Position numbers and translations under genes: made by a program | Source of the DNA: Clostridium beijerinckii | GTDB lineage: Bacteria > Bacillota > Clostridia > Clostridiales > Clostridiaceae | Assembly: GCF_036699995.1 (NCBI RefSeq) | Contig: NZ_CP144906.1 | Span: forward strand, 1,488,001 to 1,552,000 | Reading direction: 5' to 3' | Length of the DNA stretch: 64,000 nt | Notes under the pieces: model-generated | Told to the model about the DNA's origin: nothing | The model's input: only the letters and a program-made list of their open reading frames with translations | Database searches by the model: none | Shown: one piece after another, positions 17,615 through 27,435 of the stretch | How positions within the stretch are numbered: position 1 is the stretch's first letter | Layout: every line of letters starts with the position of its first letter

Positions 17615-18277
17615 ATGGATAAAGAAAAAGTTGTAGTTTCATTCAGCGGGGGAAAAGATTGCACTTTAGCCTTGTATAGAATGATTAAAAGTGGTTATAA
17701 AATAATAGGATTATTAGTTACTTTCGAAAATAAAAATGATTCGTATTTTCATAAAATACCAAGGAATGTTTTTCAGGACATTTCTAAAGAATTGGAAATT
17801 CCACTTATTGAAATAGATTGTAGCAATAAGAATAATTATGAAGAAGAATTTGAGCTGGCATTAAAAGCTTCAAAAGATAAAGGCGCTGAAATTTGTGTAT
17901 TTGGAGATATAGATATAGAAGCACATAGAAGCTGGTGTTTAGATAGGTGCAAGGCAGCAGAAATTAAAGGAGTATTTCCTTTATGGCAAGAAAATAGGGA
18001 AAAGCTTACTAATGAATTTATAGACTGTGGTTTTAAGGCTATAATTAAAAAGGTAAATCTAAAGGCGCTAGGAATAGAATTCTTAGGAAAAGAATTAACC
18101 AAAGATGTTGTTAATGAAATAAAAAACTTAGGATGTGATCCTTGTGGAGAAAATGGAGAATATCATACATTAGTTTTTGATGGTCCTATATTTAAGAATT
18201 CAATCAAATTTAATAAGAATGGTACAGAGGTTACAGAGAATTATGGATATTTAACAGTAAACGGATTATTAGATTAA
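17615..18277 (+). CDS. DUF71/COG2102 ATP-pyrophosphatase, predicted B12-salvage type
   Basis: 220 residues of the PP-loop ATP-pyrophosphatase fold: VVVSFSGGKDCTLALYRMI carries the SGGKD loop (residues 10-14), and the C-terminal GCDPCGENGEYHTLVFDGP is the signature of the diphthine-ammonia-ligase-like (Dph6) family. Bacteria lack diphthamide, and published comparative genomics assigned bacterial members next to B12 genes to cobalamin salvage, perhaps an amide-forming step. The placement here, 20 bp after the wall-binding gene and 107 bp before cobQ, fits that prediction. The reaction is not established. GAGGGG precedes ATG 17615. Confidence 0.85.
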   Translation: MDKEKVVVSFSGGKDCTLALYRMIKSGYKIIGLLVTFENKNDSYFHKIPRNVFQDISKELEIPLIEIDCSNKNNYEEEFELALKASKDKGAEICVFGDIDIEAHRSWCLDRCKAAEIKGVFPLWQENREKLTNEFIDCGFKAIIKKVNLKALGIEFLGKELTKDVVNEIKNLGCDPCGENGEYHTLVFDGPIFKNSIKFNKNGTEVTENYGYLTVNGLLD

Positions 18278-18384
18278 TGATAGGACTTGGAAAAATAATT
18301 CGAAATTTGAATTCAAATGTTGGAAGTCAGAGATTAAAAATTAAATGTTAAGTATTGGAACTCGAATTTGAGGGGAGTAAAGAA

Positions 18385-19884
18385 ATGGATAAAAAAAGTA
18401 TAATGTTTTTAGGTACAGCGTCTTCTGTTGGTAAAAGTACTTTAGTAACAGCCCTATGTAGATATTTAAAGAATCAAGGGTTAAATGTAGCTCCTTTTAA
18501 GGCCCTAAATATTTCATTAAATTCTTATGTAACAAAAGATGGATTGGAAATGGGACGAGCTCAAGTAGTTCAAGCAGAGGCTTGCAAATTAGAGCCAGAT
18601 GCTTTGATGAATCCGGTTTTGTTAAAACCAAGTGGTGAATATACACAAGTAATAGCAGATGGAAAAGTTTTTTGTAATATTGAGCCTTATAAATACAAGG
18701 AACTTAATGAAACTTTAAAGGTCAGAGTTAAGAAAGCTTATGATAAGCTAAGTAAAAAGCATGATGTAATTGTACTGGAGGGATCTGGAAGTTGTGCTGA
18801 AATAAATTTGAAAGATAGTGATATATCTAATATGGCTATGGCAGAAATTGCTGATGCACCTGTAATTTTAGTATCCGATATTGATAGAGGTGGAGTTTTT
18901 GCATCTATAGTTGGTACAATTCAATTATTACCCGAATCAGAGCGTGAAAGAATAAAAGGGGTAATAATTAATAAGTTTAGAGGTAATATAGAACTATTTA
19001 AACCTGCAATAAAACAGTTAGAGGAGATTATAAATATTCCAGTCCTTGGAGTTATGCCATATGAAAAATTTGATATTGATGATGAAGATAGTGTAACTGA
19101 AAGAATTAGGAACAAAGAAGAAGTTGGAACTTTAGATATTGCTATTATCAGGCTTTCTCATATGTCAAACTTTACTGATTTTAGTATTTTAGATAGAATT
19201 CCAGATGTGACTATACGATATGTGGATAAACCTAGTGAATTAAAAAATCCAAATTTGATTATAATACCTGGAACAAAGAATACAATTGAAGATTTAAGAA
19301 GTATGAAAGAAAATAAATTATTTGATAAAATAAAAGAATTAAAAGAGAGTGGTACACCCATTTTAGGAATTTGTGGAGGGTATCAAATGCTTGGAACGTT
19401 GATACTCGATAAATTAGGCGTTGAGGGTAATATATCTCAAGAGGATGGTTTCGGATTTTTGGATATAAAGACACGATTTAATGAGACGAAAGTTACAAAG
19501 CAGACTAAGGGAAATATTTTATGTGATCTAAAATCAATTAAGTCTATAGAAGGTAGCACTATAAGTGGCTATGAAATTCATAATGGAATAAGCAAGATTG
19601 GTAAGAAAGCAATACCTTTTATTAAGGATTTAGACGGTGATATCGTAGGTGTATGCGACAAAGAAAGAATTGTTGCAGGAACTTATCTTCATGGTATGTT
19701 TGATTCAGAAGAATTTATAAGTTCATTTGTTAAATCTCTTAAAGAGAACAACGATATTGTTGTTACAGAAGATATAATTATAGAAAAAGTAAATGAATAT
19801 AAAGATAATGAATATGATAGATTATCTAAACTTTTTGAAGAAAATATAGATATATATCAGTTGAGAAAAATAATGGAACTTTAG
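18385..19884 (+). CDS. cobQ: Adenosylcobyric acid synthase (glutamine-hydrolysing)
   Basis: About 499 residues. Amidates side chains b, d, e and g of adenosylcobyrinic acid a,c-diamide. The N-terminal ATP-dependent synthetase domain has [20 protein letters not shown] and [20 protein letters not shown]; the C-terminal class I glutamine amidotransferase domain has [12 protein letters not shown] with the catalytic Cys and GTYLHGMFD with the His. ATG 18385 has GAGGGGAG upstream; the open frame back to TTG 18355 includes that site. 17 bp separate it from the unknown gene at 19901. Called cbiP in the anaerobic nomenclature. Confidence 0.95.
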   Translation: MDKKSIMFLGTASSVGKSTLVTALCRYLKNQGLNVAPFKALNISLNSYVTKDGLEMGRAQVVQAEACKLEPDALMNPVLLKPSGEYTQVIADGKVFCNIEPYKYKELNETLKVRVKKAYDKLSKKHDVIVLEGSGSCAEINLKDSDISNMAMAEIADAPVILVSDIDRGGVFASIVGTIQLLPESERERIKGVIINKFRGNIELFKPAIKQLEEIINIPVLGVMPYEKFDIDDEDSVTERIRNKEEVGTLDIAIIRLSHMSNFTDFSILDRIPDVTIRYVDKPSELKNPNLIIIPGTKNTIEDLRSMKENKLFDKIKELKESGTPILGICGGYQMLGTLILDKLGVEGNISQEDGFGFLDIKTRFNETKVTKQTKGNILCDLKSIKSIEGSTISGYEIHNGISKIGKKAIPFIKDLDGDIVGVCDKERIVAGTYLHGMFDSEEFISSFVKSLKENNDIVVTEDIIIEKVNEYKDNEYDRLSKLFEENIDIYQLRKIMEL

Positions 19885-19900
19885 GAAGAAGGGGATAGAG

Positions 19901-20416
19901 ATGTTAACGGCTACTGAAGAGAGATTATTAGAGTATATAGAAGAACGCGCAAGAGCAAATGTTAAGGGTAAAACTTTCTATAAGATGACGGATATATTAG
20001 AGCAGGCGTTTTGGATATCTGAAGAAAAGGCATATGAGGTTTTAAAGAATGTAATAGCTAGAAAAAATATAGGAAATTCCAAAGATGCTATTATAGATGA
20101 ATATATTGATATGCTTAAAAAGGGATATGGATCAATACAAGAACAGGTAGATTTATTTGGTGGGGATAAGTATACGAGTGTTATGTATGCGGCTGAAAGA
20201 AGATTAAAGCAGTATGAAGGCGGTACATTCTTTGATCTTCTTAGAGAAGTTTATAAAGTCCCAGACGAAGAAATTATGGAGGTAACAGAAAAGTATTTAA
20301 AGTTTTTAAACTCTCCAATATTTTCATATAGGTTAGAAAAGGAGACTTTTCATAAGTTTTTACAATCAGACCTAGAGGAATTAGATAAGCAGTTCAATAG
20401 GTTTGTAAATTTATAG
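19901..20416 (+). CDS. Unknown helical protein at the end of the cobalamin cluster
   Basis: 171 residues, not recognised. It starts MLTATEERLLEYIEERARAN and is largely alpha-helical and charged, with no signal peptide, membrane segment, Cys pair or nucleotide-binding loop. It lies 17 bp behind cobQ with GAAGAAGGGG as ribosome site, so it is almost certainly co-transcribed with it, and the operon ends at the terminator at 20554. A regulatory or scaffolding role is conceivable but nothing in the sequence demonstrates one. I do not assign a function. Confidence 0.75.
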   Translation: MLTATEERLLEYIEERARANVKGKTFYKMTDILEQAFWISEEKAYEVLKNVIARKNIGNSKDAIIDEYIDMLKKGYGSIQEQVDLFGGDKYTSVMYAAERRLKQYEGGTFFDLLREVYKVPDEEIMEVTEKYLKFLNSPIFSYRLEKETFHKFLQSDLEELDKQFNRFVNL

Positions 20417-20553
20417 TATTAAGTTAAAAAATAATTATTAAGCGAACATATCGTAGTTAAAGATAATAATTACGCTTTTAGGTATTAGAAGTAAATTTAT
20501 ATAAATAGAGCATATATGTATTCTAAAGAATAAAGAAAATAATAGATACAATT

Positions 20554-20612
20554 TTTATACCCAGTTTTTATAGTATTTATGTAATAATATACTATATGAA
20601 CTGGGTATAAAT
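20554..20612. terminator. Bidirectional terminator between the cob operon and ytaF
   Basis: TTTATACCCAGTTTTTATAG pairs with the region ending CTATATGAACTGGGTATAAA, an interrupted stem of about 20 bp with A/T-rich ends. It serves the converging genes at 19901 (+) and 20616 (-). Confidence 0.8.
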
Positions 20613-20615
20613 TTA

Positions 20616-21242
20616 TCATTTTAATACTCTAAGTATTGCTAATAATATAAGTAGAGCTCCTGATAACCAAGATAATTCAAGGTGTACTTTTTGAGCAAAT
20701 TTTCGTCCAATAACTACCCCAAGAGATACTAGAGAAACTCCTATGATAAAGCATAATACTAAAACTTCCGTATAGTTAATGTTACATAGGCTAGATCCAA
20801 TTCCTACTGCAAGACTATCTAATGATAATGCTAAACCTAGATAAAATGATTCTTTAATATTTAGGCATTTAGAGTTATCAAAATCAGCTTTTATTTCATC
20901 TGCATAAACTTGCAAGACAAATTGAAAGTCAAATATCTTAAATGTTAAGGGACTATCGGATTTCGAGCATTTTGAAATATATGATTTAAAAATATATTCA
21001 AATAATCTATATATTCCAAGTAACATCAAAAGTACAAATCCTAAAATTGCAGGAAGGTTACTTGGGAGTATGCTTTTAACTATTGAGCCAATAAGTAAAG
21101 AACAAGCAAGTGTAATGGTGCATACTAAATTTATTACTACTGCGCATATGGGTGGAATACGAATTTTCGAAGTACCATAAGCAATACTTGCAACAAAAGA
21201 ATCTATGCATAACGAAGATACTAATAATAAAGACTCAAGCAT
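20616..21242 (-). CDS. ytaF: Sporulation membrane protein YtaF (MntP-related)
   Basis: 208 residues, polytopic membrane protein related to the MntP manganese-exporter fold. Two related halves are visible: CIDSFVASIAYGTSKIRIP near the N-terminus and LALSLDSLAVGIGSSLCN in the middle, each with the D-S pattern. A soluble loop lies between them (about residues 85-130). YtaF is found in endospore formers and belongs to the sporulation gene set, though its transported ion is unknown. The start at 21242 has GAGG upstream on the minus strand. Shares a terminator with the converging cob operon. Confidence 0.85.
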   Translation of the reverse strand: MLESLLLVSSLCIDSFVASIAYGTSKIRIPPICAVVINLVCTITLACSLLIGSIVKSILPSNLPAILGFVLLMLLGIYRLFEYIFKSYISKCSKSDSPLTFKIFDFQFVLQVYADEIKADFDNSKCLNIKESFYLGLALSLDSLAVGIGSSLCNINYTEVLVLCFIIGVSLVSLGVVIGRKFAQKVHLELSWLSGALLILLAILRVLK

Positions 21243-21407
21243 AACTATTACCTCATAAGTTTTAGATACAATTCATGATATGAAAGAAAACTACTATTAG
21301 TTACAAATTTTGAGGTTTTATATTATTTTGGAATAGATTTATTAATAATAATTGAAATTCCTATAGAATCCCTGTAAACTATAAGAAATAATAACAATGA
21401 ATATATA

Positions 21408-21515
21408 ATATATATTGCAAAAATAATTCTTCATCATAATTCTAAAAATATTGTAAGAAGTTTAGACGTAATTGTGAATTGTGAAATGTACATCGTGAAT
21501 TGCAACATATGTAAT
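21408..21515 (+). repeat. Dispersed intergenic repeat family R1, copy 2
   Basis: Begins ATATATATTGCAAAAATAAT (20 bases shared exactly with the copy at 37090) and ends GTGAATTGCAACATATGTAA. It occupies the middle of the 413-bp gap between ytaF and the HAD gene. The rest of that gap is AT-rich; a second GCAACATATATAT end-like sequence lies near 21589-21601 without the core. Confidence 0.78.
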
Positions 21516-21655
21516 ATATTGTTTTAATAACATATTCATATATATAGCTTTTGGTAATTTAAGTATTTATAATGTAGCAATTTAATCGCAACATATATAT
21601 CTAAAAAATACCAGTAAATATGCTGTAAATTATATTATATAAATGGAGGAATAAA

Positions 21656-22468
21656 ATGTATAAATTACTTGCACTAGATATGGATGGAACTTTACTTACA
21701 ACTGATAAGAAGGTTTCAAAAAATACTGAGGCAGCTATAAAAGCTGCAGAAGAAAAGGGTGTTAAGGTGGTATTAGCATCAGGAAGACCATTAGATGGGT
21801 TAAATAGATATTTAGAAGAGCTTGATTTAAAAAAAGGTGAGGACTATGTACTTAGCTTTAATGGAGGATTAGTTCAAAATACTAGAGGAAAAATTGTCTC
21901 AAAGGTATGTTTAAAAGGAACTGATTTAAAATATATATATGAGATAAGCAAAAGACTCAATGTCAATGTACATGCTTTTTCTGCAAAGGATGGATTAATA
22001 GCTCCTAAAACTAGTCAATATACAGAATATGAAGCTACAATGAATGGAATAAATATTACTATTAAAAACTTCGATGAAGTTGATGACAATGAAGATATTA
22101 TAAAAGTCATGATGATAGATCCACAAGAAATATTAGATCCAGCCATAAAGGAATTACCTAGTGAAATTTATGAGAAATATAGTGTGTTTAAAAGTGCACC
22201 TTTCTTCTTAGAATTTACTCATAAGGAAGTAGATAAAGGACTTGGATTAAAAAAACTCGGTGAATATCTAGGGATAAAGCGAGAAGAAATAATTGCATGT
22301 GGAGATGCTGGTAATGATTTATCAATGGTAAAATATGCTGGACTTGGTGTAGCAATGGGGAATGCTACTGAAGAAATTAAAGAAGCTGCGGATTTTATCA
22401 CTGATTCAAACGATGAAGATGGAATAGTAAGAGTAATAGAAAAATTTATTCTAAATGAATCTAAATAG
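21656..22468 (+). CDS. Cof-type HAD-IIB family sugar-phosphate phosphatase
   Basis: 270 residues. Motif I LALDMDGTLLTTDKK (nucleophile Asp in DMDGT, about residue 6), motif II VVLASGRP, and motif IV IACGDAGNDLSMVKYAGLGV then AMGNA identify the Cof/YidA group. These cytoplasmic phosphatases act broadly on sugar phosphates, flavin mononucleotide or pyridoxal phosphate; the physiological substrate cannot be inferred. TGGAGG precedes ATG 21656. Stands alone. Confidence 0.92.
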   Translation: MYKLLALDMDGTLLTTDKKVSKNTEAAIKAAEEKGVKVVLASGRPLDGLNRYLEELDLKKGEDYVLSFNGGLVQNTRGKIVSKVCLKGTDLKYIYEISKRLNVNVHAFSAKDGLIAPKTSQYTEYEATMNGINITIKNFDEVDDNEDIIKVMMIDPQEILDPAIKELPSEIYEKYSVFKSAPFFLEFTHKEVDKGLGLKKLGEYLGIKREEIIACGDAGNDLSMVKYAGLGVAMGNATEEIKEAADFITDSNDEDGIVRVIEKFILNESK

Positions 22469-22543
22469 TAAGTTATAGGAAATTGTTTTATTATTGACTA
22501 ACCACATTTTGATAGGCAATATGAAACAATTTCTTTTTATTAT

Positions 22544-22619
22544 TTAGGAATTACCCATGAAGGCAAAGTCTTCTCAAAGTATAATGAAAATAGTTTTGTT
22601 TTTGTAGAAATTTATAATG
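22544..22619 (+). repeat. Dispersed repeat family R3, copy I
   Basis: About 75 bp (TTAGGAATTACCCATGAAGG, AAAGTCTTC, CAAAGTATAATGAAAATAG, TTTTTGTAGAAA) that aligns with 47524-47597 with one gap and roughly 70-75% identity, clearest over TATAATGAAAATA. The remaining 447-bp gap between the HAD gene and the HD-GYP gene shows weak GCACC/GGTG complementarity (22756-22836) but no recognised riboswitch. Confidence 0.55.
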
Positions 22620-22915
22620 GGCTGAAATATAAGGGGATTGTGTTACTTGAGAGTATAACGTATATAATAGTCCACGCAAGTTGGGGATTAAAAGAATATA
22701 AAATAAATATATTTAATTAATGAAATTTGATGTTTAAGGTAATATAATATATTTATGCACCTATATGGCAGGCTTAATTTGCTTGATAATTAAAAATTGA
22801 GATTAGCTATTTGGGAATTATTATGGGTGTTGTGCAAATGAAGGTTATGTACATATGATCTATATTTAGGGGTATGGTATAAATAATAATGATTTATTTA
22901 GGGGGAATATAAGCT

Positions 22916-24025
22916 TTGAGATTAGTCCCGATTGAAAACGTAAAGCCAAACACAGTACTTGGAAAATCCCTGTATGATATTAATGGTAGAATTCTACTTA
23001 GAGCTGGAGTAGTTTTAAGAGAAAATACAATTGCAAAAATAAAGGAAATAAATATTTTATCAATATATATAGTCGATAAATATAGTAATGAAGAAATTGA
23101 AGATATTATTAAGCCAGAACTTAGACAAAAAGCAATTATAACGATAAAAGAAGCATTTTCTAACATAGGAAGACTTAACAATAATAATTCAGTAAGGAAT
23201 AGAGAAAGTGATTACACTTGGCAAGAGCAGAGTTATTTTTATAATATTGGAAAGATGGCGATAGATTTAATTGATGATATCTTAAATCGAAGAGATGTAA
23301 TGCTTGCATTAGTAGATATAAGAAGTATGAATAATTATATGTATTCTCATTCTGTAAATGTTGCAGTAATATCCCTTACTATAGGAATTGCGCTTCAATT
23401 ATCAAAGAAGAAATTGGAGGCCCTATGTATAGGTGCGTTGATACATGACATTGGAAAATCACTAATACCTAGAGAGATATTTGATAAACAGGGAAGTTTA
23501 AGTGAGGAAGAAAAAGAAATATTAAAACAACATCCAAGACTTGGATATAAGTATTTATCAAGTACTTATAATGTTAATAGTTTAAGTAAGCTAATAGTAC
23601 TTCAACATCATGAAAGACCAGATGGAAATGGATATCCAGATGGATTAACTAAGGATAATATTATTGAACTAAGTAATATTGTAAGTATTGCCAATGTATA
23701 TGACAATTTATCAACAGACTTGCCGAATAAAAGAGCAATGTTTCCAAGTGATGTGCTAGAATATTTAATGTCGAATGCAGGAACAATGTTTGATTATAAT
23801 ATAGTTAATATATTTTGTAGAATAGTAATTCCATATCCAAAGGGAACTATTGTAGAATTAAGTACAGAAGAAGTTGCTGTGGTTGAAGAGACAATACCAG
23901 GATTCCCGCTCAGACCAACTGTAAGAGTAATAGAAAGTCCTAGGGTAAGTAGAATTAGTATGAAAATTGATCTTATAAAACAAATTTCAATAGTTATTAC
24001 CGGGGTTAAATATGAAATTGACTAG
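22916..24025 (+). CDS. HD-GYP domain cyclic-di-GMP phosphodiesterase-type protein
   Basis: 369 residues from TTG 22916 (GGGGGAA at 22901-22907). The N-terminal about 115 residues form a small beta-rich domain (VPIENVKPNTVLGKSLYDIN) common to clostridial HD-GYP proteins. The HD-GYP core follows: HSVNVAVISL, HDIGKSLIP at about residue 177, KQHPRLGYKYL, then LQHHERPDGNGYPDGL carrying GYP. All metal ligands of the family are present, so it probably hydrolyses c-di-GMP. C-terminal about 80 residues are beta-rich and end in an extension of unknown role. No receiver or membrane segment. Confidence 0.9.
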   Translation: MRLVPIENVKPNTVLGKSLYDINGRILLRAGVVLRENTIAKIKEINILSIYIVDKYSNEEIEDIIKPELRQKAIITIKEAFSNIGRLNNNNSVRNRESDYTWQEQSYFYNIGKMAIDLIDDILNRRDVMLALVDIRSMNNYMYSHSVNVAVISLTIGIALQLSKKKLEALCIGALIHDIGKSLIPREIFDKQGSLSEEEKEILKQHPRLGYKYLSSTYNVNSLSKLIVLQHHERPDGNGYPDGLTKDNIIELSNIVSIANVYDNLSTDLPNKRAMFPSDVLEYLMSNAGTMFDYNIVNIFCRIVIPYPKGTIVELSTEEVAVVEETIPGFPLRPTVRVIESPRVSRISMKIDLIKQISIVITGVKYEID

Positions 24026-24036
24026 CATAAGCATAC

Positions 24037-24066
24037 AAAGGCAATCTTTAGAGTAAGATTGCCTTT
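24037..24066. terminator. Bidirectional terminator between HD-GYP gene and adenine deaminase
   Basis: Perfect 12-bp stem AAAGGCAATCTT / AAGATTGCCTTT with a 6-nt loop, between two converging genes. Confidence 0.88.
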
Positions 24067-24070
24067 ATAA

Positions 24071-25840
24071 CTATTCAAAAATGTCAATAAACTTAAAATT
24101 AATAACATCAAATAAACCTTTGTCTGTAATCTTTAAATCTGGTATCACTGGTAAAGATAAAAACGATAATGTTAAAAATGGATTGAAATCAATTTGTGGT
24201 GCTATGATTTTGATAGCTGAATGGAGATTTTTTAAATCAAACTCAATTTCACCATATGTTCTATTTGTCATAAGCCCACCGATTTCAAGTTTAATATGAG
24301 CAAGAATATTTTTATCTTTAACTACAATTATACCGCCGCCCATTCGTTCCAATTCCGTAGCAGCAAATAGCATATCTTTATCATTTGTTCCAGCGATTAT
24401 TAAATTATGGGAGTCATGAGCAATGGTGGTTCCAATTGCACCTTCCGAAATTCCTAAACCTTTTAAGATGCCAAGTCCTAAATTGCCAGAAGCCTTATGC
24501 CGTTCAATAACTGCGATTTTTACTAAGTCATCTTTAGTTGAGGAAGTGAAAAATTCATAATCATTGTTTTTTATAGAATTAATATCCGAAATATTTAGTT
24601 TTAAGTGAATACTTTCTAATTTATTTGGAATTATTTCTATTGCATTTAATATCTTAGCATTTTTATTTGGTATATTAATTTTGAAACTATCTTCACTTAG
24701 CGGTGGAAGATTTATAGAATTATAAAAAGCACTATTATTTGCGTTTTTTACCGAATCTGTATCGAAATTAACAAGTTCATTATTGTTTACAACTAGTTTA
24801 CCTTCTTTATAAACTTGAGATATTTTAAATCTTTCTAAGTCATCTAATAATATAAAATCTGCAATGTATCCAGGGGCAATTGCTCCCTTGTTATTTAGTT
24901 TGTATAAGAGAGATGGATTTAGTGTTGCCATTTGAATAGCTGTTTCTGGATTTAAGTTAGAGTTGTTTATAGTATAAATAATTGAGCTATTAATTGATCC
25001 ATTAGCAGCAATATCGTCAATATGCTTATCATCAGTGCAGAAGCAAAATCTATTACTATTAGATTCATTGACTGCAGGTAATAATTCCTTCAAGTTTTTA
25101 GCAACGGTACCTTCTCTAATTAGAATATACATACCACGTCGGATTTTATCAAGAGCTTCTTCAGCATTATTACATTCGTGATCGGTTAAAATATTGGCGG
25201 CCCTATAGGTGTTTGTCATCATAGATGTGAAGCCAGCCCCATGACCATCAATAACTTTATTATTAATAATTGAATCGTATATCTTATCAATTATCTTATC
25301 ATCACATTCTGAGACTGAAGGATAATCCATAACTTCAGCTAAACCTAAAACTTTATCATTTTTATAAAAATCTTTTAAATCCTTAGAGAGCAAAGTTGCA
25401 CCAGAGCTTTCGAAGCTGGTACCAGGAACACAGGATGGAAGCATAAAGTATATATCAAATGGGATGTTTTGTGAAGAATTAAGCATGAAATTTATACCAT
25501 CAGTTCCCATAACATTTGAGATTTCATGAGGATCTGCAACAACAGATGTGATTCCGTTTAATAACGCCAGTTTGCTGTATTCAGTAGGTGTGACTAAACT
25601 AGATTCTATATGGCAATGGGAATCAATAAGTCCAGGACAAATATATTTGTTAGTTCCATCTACAATTTCATACCCATCATAGTCACCAATACCAACAATA
25701 TATCCATCTTTAATACCAATAGTATCTACGAATCTATTCTTATTAAAAACATCAATTATGGTAACATTTTTAATTACGAGATCACATTTTATACTTCCAT
25801 TAGAAGCCTTAATATGATTTATTAATGTATCTTTATTCAA
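24071..25840 (-). CDS. ade: Adenine deaminase
   Basis: About 589 residues, amidohydrolase-superfamily enzyme converting adenine to hypoxanthine for purine salvage. Landmarks: CPGLIDSHCHIESSLVTPTE (metal-binding HxH), GITSVVADPHEISNVMGTDG, DGHGAGFTSM, FCTDDKHIDDIAANGSI and the C-terminal IAHDSHNLIIAGTN. The frame is open to ATG 25864, but AAGGAGG sits inside that stretch, 8 nt before TTG 25840 (LNKDTLINHIK), which I take as the start. I looked for a purine riboswitch upstream and saw none. Confidence 0.93.
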   Translation of the reverse strand: MNKDTLINHIKASNGSIKCDLVIKNVTIIDVFNKNRFVDTIGIKDGYIVGIGDYDGYEIVDGTNKYICPGLIDSHCHIESSLVTPTEYSKLALLNGITSVVADPHEISNVMGTDGINFMLNSSQNIPFDIYFMLPSCVPGTSFESSGATLLSKDLKDFYKNDKVLGLAEVMDYPSVSECDDKIIDKIYDSIINNKVIDGHGAGFTSMMTNTYRAANILTDHECNNAEEALDKIRRGMYILIREGTVAKNLKELLPAVNESNSNRFCFCTDDKHIDDIAANGSINSSIIYTINNSNLNPETAIQMATLNPSLLYKLNNKGAIAPGYIADFILLDDLERFKISQVYKEGKLVVNNNELVNFDTDSVKNANNSAFYNSINLPPLSEDSFKINIPNKNAKILNAIEIIPNKLESIHLKLNISDINSIKNNDYEFFTSSTKDDLVKIAVIERHKASGNLGLGILKGLGISEGAIGTTIAHDSHNLIIAGTNDKDMLFAATELERMGGGIIVVKDKNILAHIKLEIGGLMTNRTYGEIEFDLKNLHSAIKIIAPQIDFNPFLTLSFLSLPVIPDLKITDKGLFDVINFKFIDIFE

Positions 25841-26027
25841 ATCGAATTCCTCCTTATTACGCATTTTTATTAGTTATATTCACTGTATCTAAAAAATATA
25901 TTGCCTTATTATAATTGAAATTTGTGAATATTGTCAAAAGTAAAAATGTTTACAAATAAAATATATATATTATTTATTCGTGATAACGTTTAGGTAAAGG
26001 GCTTTTGTACATAATATGGAGATAAGA

Positions 26028-26074
26028 AAGTTAGGTGCATATTATAAATTTAGATTATAATATGCACCAACTTT
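26028..26074 (-). terminator. Strong terminator-like hairpin after the lactonase gene
   Basis: Perfect 14-bp arms GGTGCATATTATAA (26034-26047) / TTATAATATGCACC (26055-26068), extendable by AAGTT/AACTT across one mismatch. It lies just past the 3' end of the minus-strand gene at 26098. Confidence 0.7.
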
Positions 26075-26097
26075 TAATTATATGATTAACTATTTGA

Positions 26098-27156
26098 CTA
26101 AATAAATTCTATACATGTTGGAGTTGGGATGTTTTCAGATTTTATAAAAGTTAATTCTCCTGTTATTGAATTAATAGAAAATATAGATATATTATCGGAA
26201 TTTTCATTAGCACAAAGTAGGAATTTACCAGATGGATCCAATTGGAAATCTCTAGGAGAATCACCATTACAAGAAATAGTGTTTATATACTTAAGCTTTC
26301 CATTATCTGAATTTATATGGAATAAACTTAAAGAATTATTTCCTCTATCTGAGGTATAGAGAAATTTATTATTCTTGTGTATACGAATTGCGGAACCAGA
26401 TTTTGTCCCGTTGTAGTCCTTTGGTAATGAACTTAAAGTTTGAATATTTTCAAAAGCAATATTTGATTTTACTTTATAATCAAAAACAAATATTTCAGAA
26501 GTTAATTCACTTAAAACGTAGTAATAGTGTTTTCCATTAGCATAAGTAATATGTCTTGGTCCTGTGCCGGCAGGGAATGTATAGCTTAAACTTTCATTCT
26601 GATATAGTTTCCCATCTTTTATTGAAGAAACTATCATTTTATCAATCCCTAAATCAATAGATAAAATATATTTCTCATCATTAGTAAACATTGAGCAGTG
26701 AATATGAGGTTTTTCCTGCCTTAATTGATTTACACTAGACCCACTATGACTTCCAAGCATAGGAGAATTTAAAATCAAGCCATCTAAAGTTTTGTAGACA
26801 AACATCTTGTTTTCATGATAGTTTGAAGAAATTAAAATCTCATGACTGTTATTTAGACTTACATGACAAGGTGGTTTTTCTTCTGAAAGATTAGAGTTTA
26901 TTAAGTGTAGTTTATTATCTTCTTTCCAATATTTAAATGAAGATACCCCAGCTTTTTCCTTGACTTTACATGTTGAGTAAAGAATGTGTCGTTCTCTATC
27001 TAGAGTTAAATATGTTGGATTCTCTATATTGTAAGCTAAATTGATATTTTCAATATTACCTGAAATTGTATCAAAATTAATTCTATAGATTCCTTTGCTT
27101 TCATTTTTGGTATAAGTTCCAATAAATCCAACTGAAATATTTTCTTTTAGTACCAT
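26098..27156 (-). CDS. Lactonase / 6-phosphogluconolactonase family beta-propeller protein (YbhE/YkgB type)
   Basis: 352 residues with the repeated strand pattern of a seven-bladed propeller. Landmarks: GFIGTYTKNESKGIYRINFD, ENPTYLTLDRERHILYSTC, GSSVNQLRQEKPHIHCSMFT, PAGTGPRHITYANGKHYYYV, FLYTSDRGNNSLSLFHI, and DSPRDFQLDPSGKFLLCANE. These match the Pgl/YbhE lactonase family, which can hydrolyse 6-phosphogluconolactone; the true substrate here is uncertain, since clostridia often lack a complete oxidative pentose-phosphate branch. AAAGGGGGC precedes ATG on the minus strand. Single-gene unit. Confidence 0.85.
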   Translation of the reverse strand: MVLKENISVGFIGTYTKNESKGIYRINFDTISGNIENINLAYNIENPTYLTLDRERHILYSTCKVKEKAGVSSFKYWKEDNKLHLINSNLSEEKPPCHVSLNNSHEILISSNYHENKMFVYKTLDGLILNSPMLGSHSGSSVNQLRQEKPHIHCSMFTNDEKYILSIDLGIDKMIVSSIKDGKLYQNESLSYTFPAGTGPRHITYANGKHYYYVLSELTSEIFVFDYKVKSNIAFENIQTLSSLPKDYNGTKSGSAIRIHKNNKFLYTSDRGNNSLSLFHINSDNGKLKYINTISCNGDSPRDFQLDPSGKFLLCANENSDNISIFSINSITGELTFIKSENIPTPTCIEFI

Positions 27157-27435
27157 TATATATGCCCCCTTTTATTGTATATCTATTAGTATAGCATAAA
27201 TAGAAGTAAAAGATATTTATGAAATTTTGCAGAGATCTATTGATTTTAATCATTTAATTATAGTAGTGGAAAAAATAAAAAAAATTAATAATTGTGTATA
27301 ATTATTAATGTCAAAATACAATTAAATAATAGTAAGTTTTTGTAAATAGTTAATTATAAACATTTATAAACTGTAAATGAAGTAATTCTATGATTTATTA
27401 ACAGTGATTACCATAAAATTAGTTTTATGCAAGTA

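Noticed and set aside
22740..22915. c-di-GMP riboswitch before the HD-GYP gene
   Set aside because: Only weak GCACC/GGTG pairing; the conserved GEMM core sequences are absent.
25841..26027. Purine riboswitch upstream of adenine deaminase
   Set aside because: The expected three-way junction with conserved TATA/loop sequences is not seen on the minus strand.
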